Below, one piece after another: positions 1-5,868 of a stretch of DNA of 9,250 nt (its first letter is position 1; each line of letters begins with the position of its first letter). The position numbers were made by a program, and so were the translations under genes. Below the pieces are notes generated by a model. That model saw nothing but the letters and a program-made list of their open reading frames with translations, did not search any database and was not told where the DNA came from. The stretch spans positions 1 through 9,250 of the forward strand of contig DAOWAG010000028.1 in the NCBI GenBank assembly GCA_030634715.1, read 5' to 3'. This DNA comes from Candidatus Aegiribacteria sp. (GTDB lineage Bacteria > Fermentibacterota > Fermentibacteria > Fermentibacterales > Fermentibacteraceae).

Positions 1-27
1 CTCCCCGAAGGCGCACGAAGCGCTTTT
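1..27 (-). promoter_or_regulatory. Start of riboswitch expression platform (cut by window edge)
   Basis: Immediately after the aptamer on the minus strand lies a short hairpin, GCGC at 23-20 pairing with GCGC at 14-11 around a UUCGU loop. It is followed by CUUCGGGG. The CGGGG at 7-3 is complementary to CCCCG at 129-125, which lies next to the B12 box where the L5 loop of class I cobalamin riboswitches sits. This is what one expects of the loop of the platform hairpin that kisses L5, but the 3' half of that hairpin is beyond the left edge. Whether control is by termination or by hiding a ribosome binding site cannot be told. Confidence 0.45.
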
Positions 28-200
28 AGGTATCCTGGCTTCCGGATCGACCTACTCACCACGGTCTTCCCACGACTTTACGCAGTGACCTTAAAATTGT
101 GGCTTTCGTCCCCGGTTACAGTGGCGGGGCCGCACCGGATTTGCACCGGTTTCCCTTTTTGCTGCAAAGCAAAAGAGTAAATAGCCGGATGTAACCCTGG
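28..200 (-). promoter_or_regulatory. Cobalamin (B12) riboswitch aptamer
   Basis: Read on the minus strand, this stretch carries the conserved landmarks of the cobalamin riboswitch in the right order. The GGGAA plus GGTGCAAATCC block lies at 155-132. The B12 box GCCACTGTAA is at 125-116. CACTG is at 87-83, GGGAAGACC at 71-63, and the closing GAAGCCAGGATACC at about 42-29. Helix P2 can be drawn between 190-183 and 40-32 with one bulged A, and a short P1 outside it. A hairpin TTTTGC/GCAAAA sits just before GGGAA. Such elements bind adenosyl- or other cobalamins in the leader RNA and usually turn down B12 uptake or synthesis genes, or B12-independent isoenzymes. The controlled gene would start left of position 1 and is not visible, so its identity is unknown. 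The aptamer call is firm; the outer boundaries are approximate. Confidence 0.93.
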
Positions 201-236
201 TGTCAATCGAGACTAATCAGGTATCGGGGTAGGATT

Positions 237-259
237 CCAGACCTGGTATTGCACCTGGT
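237..259. repeat. Short direct and inverted repeats in the divergent intergenic region
   Basis: ACCTGGT occurs twice, at 241-247 and 253-259, a 12-bp period close to one helical turn. CCAG at 237-240 and CTGG at 243-246 form an inverted repeat with a 2-base spacer. This could be a regulator binding site between the leftward riboswitch transcript and the rightward ABC operon. The repeats are short and may be chance. In the rest of 201-316 I see no good sigma-70 promoter. TATATT at 263-268 and TATAAA at 281-286 are possible -10 elements, but neither has a convincing -35. Confidence 0.3.
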
Positions 260-316
260 CTATATATTCCTGCAGATGCGTATAAAGAAGAACAGTAATG
301 GGAGGAGAATTATTCA

Positions 317-1090
317 ATGATCGTCGTTAAGGATCTGTACAAAACCTTCAAACTTGCGAAGAAACAGAAAAGAGAGATGGGTAGTTTTTATACTGACGGG
401 AAAGTACGTGCTGTATCCGGTGTCAATTTCGAGTGTAAGCCCGGAAAGATATTCTGCCTGCTAGGTCCCAACGGTGCCGGCAAAACCACTATTCTGCGCT
501 TGATAGCGACACTTCTTAAACCTGATTCCGGAAGCATAGAAGTGGCTGGATATGATACTATTGAAGCTGCTCAGAAGGTACGTGCTCATCTAGGTTTTCT
601 GACTGGAACAACTAAACTTTACGACCGTTTGACTCCAGTTGAACTGGTCAAGTACTATGCTGATCTTCACGGCATGAGTAATACTGATTTCAATCGGCGC
701 AAAGAAGAACTTTTTGAATTACTGGATATGAATGACTTTGCTGACAGGCGTATCGGTAAGCTCTCATCTGGAATGAAACAGAAGGTCTCCATTGTTCGAA
801 CCATTATACATGATCCCGATGTGGTGATCTTTGACGAGCCGACAACGGGGCTTGATGTTATTACTTCACGAAGCATTATTGACCTTATCCGTCGCTGCAA
901 GAGTGAAAACAAAACGGTTATATTTTCCACTCATATCATGAGTGAAGTCAGTTTCCTCAGTGATGATCTTGCCATTCTCCACGAAGGGAAACTCCTGTAC
1001 AACGATACTTACCGGACTTTCAAAGACAGGATGCAGACCGGATCTCTTGAAGAGGAATTCATTCGTATTCTGCAGGAGGACATATCATGA
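317..1090 (+). CDS. natA: NatA-like ABC transporter ATP-binding protein
   Basis: A cytoplasmic ATPase subunit that drives an ABC exporter. Visible motifs are Walker A GPNGAGKT (residues 50-57), signature LSSGMKQ (149-155), Walker B VVIFDEP (169-175, with catalytic E174), D-loop GLD (178-180) and the switch histidine H206. The Q-loop region reads FLTGTT (94-99) without the usual Gln. A basic insert (about residues 13-30) lies between the first strand and the aromatic-loop region. Both traits are, from memory, typical of the NatA branch, named for the Bacillus Na+ exporter NatAB. The length of 257 residues is normal. The start is supported by GGAGGAG at 301-307, nine bases before ATG. Its stop overlaps the next start in ATGA, so it is translationally coupled to the permease. 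The substrate is not shown by the sequence; Na+ is only the family namesake. Confidence 0.93.
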   Translation: MIVVKDLYKTFKLAKKQKREMGSFYTDGKVRAVSGVNFECKPGKIFCLLGPNGAGKTTILRLIATLLKPDSGSIEVAGYDTIEAAQKVRAHLGFLTGTTKLYDRLTPVELVKYYADLHGMSNTDFNRRKEELFELLDMNDFADRRIGKLSSGMKQKVSIVRTIIHDPDVVIFDEPTTGLDVITSRSIIDLIRRCKSENKTVIFSTHIMSEVSFLSDDLAILHEGKLLYNDTYRTFKDRMQTGSLEEEFIRILQEDIS

Positions 1091-2277
1091 AAACGATTCT
1101 GACGATCTTCCGGAAAGAACTGAAGGATTCTCTGCGGGATCGCCGCACCATTATAACCATGATTATTGTGCCATTGCTGATGTTCCCAGTGATGATCGGG
1201 CTGACATCCAGATTCATTATATCCTACGAGGAAAAGGCACAGGTCAGAGAACTCAAAGTTGGCCTGCTTACAGGTGAGAACGCCGGTGAATTCGTAGATA
1301 TGCTGGGTGAGCAGGAAAACATCCTCATCTTTGAACAGATTCCGCTTGATGAGGGTCAAGAGCTCATTTCATCAGACAGTCTCGATGCCTTTATCGTATT
1401 TCACGAGGAATTCGACCGGCAGGTCAGTGAACTCGGTCAGGGTGAAATCACCTTCTACCTCAAAGAGACTGAGGAGCGAGAGATTGAAAAAGACCGTATC
1501 ATGGAGCTGCTTGGTGAATATGAGGAAATATTACGTACTGATCGATTTGAGGACCTGAATCTTGATATCAATATTATTGAGACCCTCTCTGTCTCAAAAG
1601 TGAATTTGGCAACTCCGAAGGAACAACTGGCCGATATGGTTGGAGGTATTCTGCCCTACATGTTCATCCTTTTCTGTTTTATGGGAAGCATGTATCCCTC
1701 CATCGATCTTGCTGCGGGAGAAAAGGAGCGAGGCACACTTGAAACCCTGCTGACCTCTCCTGTAAACAGGCTTCAGATCCTGATCGGCAAATTTGGTGTT
1801 GTAGTTCTTACAGGTATCGGTTCGGCTTCAGTTTCCCTGCTGGGTCTCTATCTTGGAATCCGGTATATCAGCTCAATTCCAGCGGAATTCATTGATATGA
1901 TAATGTCAATTCTGGAACCCGGATCCATTATCTTTCTCTTGTCACTCCTGCTCCCGCTCTCCGTATTCTTTGCGGGCATTCTGCTTTCCATCTCCTTCAC
2001 CGCAAGAACATATAAGGAAGCTCAGAGCAAGATCGGACCTCTTTTCCCGGTTATAATCATTCCTGCTTTTATCGGAATGATGCCAGGGATGGATCTGAAC
2101 GCTTCAACAGCTCTGATCCCTATCCTCAATGTATCTCTGGCAACGCAATCGATCATTGCAGGTCAGGTAGATATTAGCATTCTGATAATTGTTTATCTCT
2201 CACTTGTGGTTTATGCGGGTGCAGCTCTATTACTGTGTGCCAAAACATTCAGCAGAGAAAGCGCTATTTTCCAATGA
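1087..2277 (+). CDS. natB: NatB-like ABC-2 family exporter permease
   Basis: The membrane partner of the preceding ATPase. The 396 residues follow the NatB plan. There is a short basic cytoplasmic N-terminus with FRKELKDSLRDRR, TM1 at about 21-46, and a charged extracytoplasmic domain (about 47-183) rich in Glu. A C-terminal bundle follows, with helices at about 184-205, 230-258, 277-305, 319-335 and 366-385. After the second helix comes GEKERGTLETLLTSP (211-225), the hallmark coupling segment of ABC-2/NatB permeases that contacts the ATPase. AGGAGGA at 1074-1080 lies six bases before the ATG, which overlaps the upstream stop. B. subtilis NatB is of similar length and exports Na+, but other relatives carry other substrates. 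No terminator is seen after the stop. Confidence 0.92.
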   Translation: MKTILTIFRKELKDSLRDRRTIITMIIVPLLMFPVMIGLTSRFIISYEEKAQVRELKVGLLTGENAGEFVDMLGEQENILIFEQIPLDEGQELISSDSLDAFIVFHEEFDRQVSELGQGEITFYLKETEEREIEKDRIMELLGEYEEILRTDRFEDLNLDINIIETLSVSKVNLATPKEQLADMVGGILPYMFILFCFMGSMYPSIDLAAGEKERGTLETLLTSPVNRLQILIGKFGVVVLTGIGSASVSLLGLYLGIRYISSIPAEFIDMIMSILEPGSIIFLLSLLLPLSVFFAGILLSISFTARTYKEAQSKIGPLFPVIIIPAFIGMMPGMDLNASTALIPILNVSLATQSIIAGQVDISILIIVYLSLVVYAGAALLLCAKTFSRESAIFQ

Positions 2278-2330
2278 TTCCCAACAGGTGAATGTAATCA
2301 GGCAAAGGCGTTGTTTCTGACAGCTACAAA

Positions 2331-3143
2331 ATGAGAAAGAGAAGACAAATGAATACAGCTGGAAATGATGAGTACAAATCAAGTGCTGATTTCTACGATT
2401 ATATCCCCGTCTATGAAGGCAGGAGCGATATCGATTACTATGTTGAACAGGCTGAGAAAACCGATGGTTCCGTTCTTGAAATCGGCTGCGGCACAGGAAG
2501 AGTACTCATACCTGTCGCACAAACCGGATGCGAGATAACAGGGCTGGATCCATCATCAGCAATGCTCGATATATGCAAAAGAAAGCTGAAGGAGGAAGAT
2601 GCAGAGGTTAGAGAACGGATTACCCTTATTGAAGGGGATATGCGGGACTTCAACCTCAAATGCAGATTCAGTCTTATAACAACTCCTTTCAGATCATTCC
2701 AGCACCTTGAAACTGTCGAGGATCAACTTAGGACACTTGAAATTATTCATCACCATCTGGATGATAAAGGTATTTTCATACTTGATCTTTTCAATCCCTC
2801 AATGAAATACATTCTGGATGAATCTCGAAGAGAGGAATTCGGTGACGAGCCGCCATTCGATCTTCCGGATGGTCGGAAGGTCACCAGGAAATTCAGGAAT
2901 CCATCAGTCGATCTCGCAAAGCAGCTGATAAACTGTGAAATTATTTATCATATAGAGCATTCCGATGGAAAGAAGGAGAGGACAGTGCATTCATTCAAAA
3001 TGAGGTATCTCTTCAGGTATGAGGCAGAACATCTTCTGGAGAGGAGTGGTTTCAGGGTTCTTGAAGTACTCGGTGCTTTTGATGGATCTCCTTTTGCATC
3101 AACCTGGCCTGGTGAGTTGATACTTACTGCAACTCTGGTCTAA
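2331..3143 (+). CDS. Class I SAM-dependent methyltransferase
   Basis: A soluble cytoplasmic methyltransferase of the Rossmann type (Methyltransf_25-like). Motif I VLEIGCGTGRV is at residues 48-58, the acidic end of strand 2 at GLDPS (71-75), the adenine-side GDMRDF at 102-107, and the motif IV region TTPFRSFQHL at 117-126. A beta-rich insert with many charged residues (about 165-220) precedes a final helix and strand. The acceptor substrate cannot be inferred; this branch is usually annotated only as methyltransferase. The first ATG has no clear ribosome binding site. A second in-frame ATG at 2349 is preceded by AGAGAAG and is an equally good start that removes six residues. The gene lies 53 bases after natB on the same strand with no obvious terminator between, so it may be read through from the exporter operon. 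Confidence 0.88.
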   Translation: MRKRRQMNTAGNDEYKSSADFYDYIPVYEGRSDIDYYVEQAEKTDGSVLEIGCGTGRVLIPVAQTGCEITGLDPSSAMLDICKRKLKEEDAEVRERITLIEGDMRDFNLKCRFSLITTPFRSFQHLETVEDQLRTLEIIHHHLDDKGIFILDLFNPSMKYILDESRREEFGDEPPFDLPDGRKVTRKFRNPSVDLAKQLINCEIIYHIEHSDGKKERTVHSFKMRYLFRYEAEHLLERSGFRVLEVLGAFDGSPFASTWPGELILTATLV

Positions 3144-3152
3144 TATCATCCA

Positions 3153-3181
3153 TTGCACAATAAATCATAGATTTATATCTT
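3153..3181 (+). promoter_or_regulatory. Possible weak sigma-70 promoter for the barrel gene
   Basis: TTGCAC at 3153-3158 and TATCTT at 3176-3181 are 17 bases apart. TATATC at 3174-3179 is an alternative -10 with a 15-base spacer. The match to consensus is weak. The position just upstream of a strong ribosome binding site (GGGAGGA, 3192-3198) is suitable. No other promoter candidate is better in this gap. Confidence 0.3.
3160..3176. repeat. Perfect 17-bp AT-rich palindrome (7-bp arms, 3-bp centre)
   Basis: ATAAATC at 3160-3166 and GATTTAT at 3170-3176 are exact inverted repeats around ATA. The dyad falls between the putative -35 and -10 of the next gene, which suits a repressor operator. It is not followed by a run of T, so a role as a terminator for the upstream methyltransferase is less likely. 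Confidence 0.4.
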
Positions 3182-3203
3182 CATTGATGTTGGGAGGACT
3201 TGA

Positions 3204-4127
3204 ATGAAATTAATATTGATTCTCGCCTTTGTTGCATGTATTCTGGTTTCCCTCAGCAATGCCGGTTCTCTTCCATTTTCCCGATCCGGTATTATTGACA
3301 TACCAACCGCTACCGTGCTTCAGCATACACAAATAGCAATTGGAGGTTCAATTACCGCCTTCAGCTATGAACTCCCTGACAGCACATCGGAAAGCGATTT
3401 TGCGGTTGGCGGTCACTTTGAAGTTGGGCTTTTCAACAGAGCGCAGATAGGCGTGACCTTGCTCGGTGATGCAGGAATCTCAGGAGATGTCCGTGTGCTT
3501 ATCCTTAGCGAGCGGATTAATTCTCCGGCGCTGGCTGTGGGCTGCCAGAACATTACTGGAGAGAAGAACTATGAATTCTTCAAGGATTCCAATGACTCAC
3601 TGTACCAGTATGAAGAAGATCAGAATTTCGCAGCCTATATCGTGCTGTCAAAAAATCTTGACTACCTCTTCGGAGTACCTGTTGAAGTGAACCTTGGTTA
3701 CGGTATTGGCAGATTCAAACAGGGAGCCAATATGAAGGAGGATGGAATCAATAATCCATTCCGGGGGCTGTTCGGAGCACTGAGCATTCATCCAACTTAC
3801 AATATTTCACTAATTCTTGAGTGGGATGGAAGAGACGCTAACATCGGTGCCTCATATACACTGAACAGAAATGTCCGCTTCATGGCTGCCGTTGCAGAAC
3901 TGGAACAGCTGAGCAGAGGCAGCAGCAGAGACCCGATGGATGTGATGCAGAATGTTAAATTCAGCATCGGGGTGGAATTCACTATAGGACCCTTCCTGAA
4001 CCGCACCACTCTTGAGCCATTCGAGGCACTGAGGCAGGATGGTGATTCCGAACTTCTTGAAAGACTTGAGGAAATCAGATCTCACGCAAAAGAGGATATT
4101 GAAGAACTTGAGGATGATATCCCCTGA
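3204..4127 (+). CDS. Exported YjbH-like beta-barrel protein, probably outer membrane
   Basis: A 307-residue exported protein of unknown role. Residues 1-20 are a clear Sec signal peptide ending SNA before GS. The mature start, RSGIIDIPTATVL (27-39), and the later segment EWDGRDANIGASY (206-218) resemble, from memory, the opening and a barrel strand of YjbH-type outer-membrane proteins. Between them are alternating polar and hydrophobic strands (such as 42-54, 67-86, 94-101, 158-170 and 188-216) joined by glycine- and aspartate-rich turns. After a last strand, KFSIGVEFTIGPF (252-264), comes a strongly acidic, probably helical tail (about 280-305) unlike a barrel closing strand. The predicted mature length is compatible with a small barrel. 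GGGAGGA at 3192-3198, five bases before ATG, fixes the start. It is convergent with the nuclease gene 31 bases away. The family assignment is tentative. Confidence 0.7.
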   Translation: MKLILILAFVACILVSLSNAGSLPFSRSGIIDIPTATVLQHTQIAIGGSITAFSYELPDSTSESDFAVGGHFEVGLFNRAQIGVTLLGDAGISGDVRVLILSERINSPALAVGCQNITGEKNYEFFKDSNDSLYQYEEDQNFAAYIVLSKNLDYLFGVPVEVNLGYGIGRFKQGANMKEDGINNPFRGLFGALSIHPTYNISLILEWDGRDANIGASYTLNRNVRFMAAVAELEQLSRGSSRDPMDVMQNVKFSIGVEFTIGPFLNRTTLEPFEALRQDGDSELLERLEEIRSHAKEDIEELEDDIP

Positions 4128-4158
4128 TCTGATCGCATGAATTCATAATAGTCTGATG

Positions 4159-5808
4159 TTATAGAAATCTGTATAGAGCAGAGAGCTTCTGTTGATTGAG
4201 AGAACGATTACCCCGAATGTGAATTTGTTTCAATTCCCCTGAAACAGAAATTCTTCTTAACTCGGTGTTGAGAATCCTCAACCGAGAAAAATTTCCTGAA
4301 TCAAGAAGATGTTGTCTTTCCAGCGTGGACTTCTGATCATGTGTTTTCAACTCAATGGAAGATGACGGAAGAACCCAATCCGAGGATATAGCTCTACCGG
4401 CTTCAATATTCAATACTCTGCTGTTTTCTTTCATCGATGGATTCCACTCTATTACTGCCCAGCCAAGCAGACAGAACCATGCTGCCTGCCTGACATCTCT
4501 GGAACCCGCTGCAGTAAGCCACTCAAGGTGCTTTTTTACCCTTTCACTGTTGATAACCTCAACTGTTTCCTGTACCTGATCTTCTTGAGTGTCCTCCTCA
4601 TGACGCCTGAGCCATATCCACTTTCCGGCAGAAAGGAATGCTTCCATCGACATTGATCCATGAGGAAAGTACTCCTCTCTGAAGAACGAGAAACCCTCTT
4701 CGAGCGCTCCGTCTTCAACAGGAAAGTAATCAAGCCCCAGTGCATCCGGACCCGGGACAGTACCATCAGAAAGGGATATCAGCAGGTCATTCAGCAGCAG
4801 CGCAGGGGAATCCTCAGGAACCGGACCAATACTGAACTCAGATCCGGGACTGTAAGACCAGGATGAAAGATCAGGAGAGAGAAATACAACCTTTCTCCAG
4901 GGATTTTTAAGAGCAATATTGTAAGGCGGATGAAGCTCTCTGATTGTTTCAAACTCAAGTAACGCTGCTTCAAGAGGAGTTTCACAAGGATCAATTGAGA
5001 CATCATATACCTGTGAAACAAGCTCCAGTGTTTTTCCATCAGCTTTTCGCTTCGTAAAATAACTGTTCACTCGACTTCTCAGGGAAGAGGCCTTTCCAAC
5101 ATAAAGCACTTCCCCACCCTTTGACAGAAAACGGTATACTCCAGGAACATCGGGCAGAGACAGCCTTCTGTGTCTCGGCATAGGGTAATTCCAGCTGGTT
5201 TTATGAATCGGTGGGGACTCTTCCAGAAATTCAAATAATTGCTCAAGAGTAGTAATTCCGGAATCCTCAAGGTCACTGACCATCTTTTCCCAGATAGCGA
5301 TATTGGCCCTGACATGATTTGCAGCTCTTTTTTCCTCCTGCATTGAATAGCCAAGATAACCTGAAACAGCTCGAAGCCCTTTTCTGGGCAGACCCGGATA
5401 GAGCCTTCTCGCTATTTCCCTTGTGCAGAGAATTTGTGGAGCACTATCGTCAGAAGAATGCAGGGAATAGAGATTGTCCATCCACCTCTGTTCGAACTGA
5501 GCGAAATGAGCGACAGGTATTCCTCCCTCGAAGGCTGACCGGATGAGCTGCCATGCCTCATAAGGCACTATTGAATCTTGAAGCATCTCATCGGTAATAC
5601 CTGTCATACGGGATATCCTCGATGGGATTATTTCACCTTCAGGCAAAGTTAGGAGAAAGGAGTGAATCTCCGGTTTTCTTTCTCGGAAAATTCCTGTAGC
5701 GGAAACCACTGCCCATGCAATTTCCAGGAGATAGCCTCTATCCGGAGCTGCTGCCGTACTCTGACAGTCAATAATGATGATTTTCTGTTCCCTCAGATTT
5801 GCACTCAT
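4159..5808 (-). CDS. DnaQ-like exonuclease / UvrC-type GIY-YIG endonuclease fusion
   Basis: A 549-residue fusion of two nuclease folds. Residues 8-175 follow the DEDDh (DnaQ epsilon) plan but are degenerate: the first motif reads DCQST (14-18) instead of DxET, the second HFAQFE (101-106) instead of HNAxFD, and the third KRAANH (160-165) instead of HRAxxD. Residues 216-305 are a good UvrC/Cho N-terminal GIY-YIG domain, with GVY (223-225), YVGKA (236-240), R244 and R246, YF (250-251), a probable metal-binding Glu (E285, or E280) and PPYN (294-297). The rest (about 306-549) is unrecognised. There is no UvrB-binding UVR region, RNase H-like domain or helix-hairpin-helix, so it is not a full UvrC. 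Actinobacterial proteins with the same domain order (such as Rv2191, from memory) support a role in DNA repair. TGGAGGAA at 5820-5813 supports the start. It lies 60 bases after the RND pump gene and may share its transcript. Confidence 0.88.
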   Translation of the reverse strand: MSANLREQKIIIIDCQSTAAAPDRGYLLEIAWAVVSATGIFRERKPEIHSFLLTLPEGEIIPSRISRMTGITDEMLQDSIVPYEAWQLIRSAFEGGIPVAHFAQFEQRWMDNLYSLHSSDDSAPQILCTREIARRLYPGLPRKGLRAVSGYLGYSMQEEKRAANHVRANIAIWEKMVSDLEDSGITTLEQLFEFLEESPPIHKTSWNYPMPRHRRLSLPDVPGVYRFLSKGGEVLYVGKASSLRSRVNSYFTKRKADGKTLELVSQVYDVSIDPCETPLEAALLEFETIRELHPPYNIALKNPWRKVVFLSPDLSSWSYSPGSEFSIGPVPEDSPALLLNDLLISLSDGTVPGPDALGLDYFPVEDGALEEGFSFFREEYFPHGSMSMEAFLSAGKWIWLRRHEEDTQEDQVQETVEVINSERVKKHLEWLTAAGSRDVRQAAWFCLLGWAVIEWNPSMKENSRVLNIEAGRAISSDWVLPSSSIELKTHDQKSTLERQHLLDSGNFSRLRILNTELRRISVSGELKQIHIRGNRSLNQQKLSALYRFL

Positions 5809-5868
5809 GCAGTTCCTCCAGATTGAACGATACAGAAAAGGATCAGTAATGCAAGCATGATTCTGTGA

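Noticed and set aside
178..206. Minus-strand TTGACA (206-201), a 17-base spacer and TATTTA (183-178), looking like a promoter for the riboswitch transcript
   Set aside because: Transcription would start near 171, inside the aptamer, removing the 5' strands of P1 and P2. The -10 also lacks the key final T. The true promoter should lie to the right of 200.
1009..1359. Minus-strand open frame of 116 codons opposite the natA/natB junction
   Set aside because: It overlaps two well-supported genes on the other strand and its translation has no recognisable feature.
4137..4146. ATGAATTCAT palindrome in the convergent gap, as a possible bidirectional terminator
   Set aside because: The stem is only 5 bp per arm with no loop, is AT-rich and has no flanking T-run. 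Nothing in 4128-4158 looks like an intrinsic terminator.
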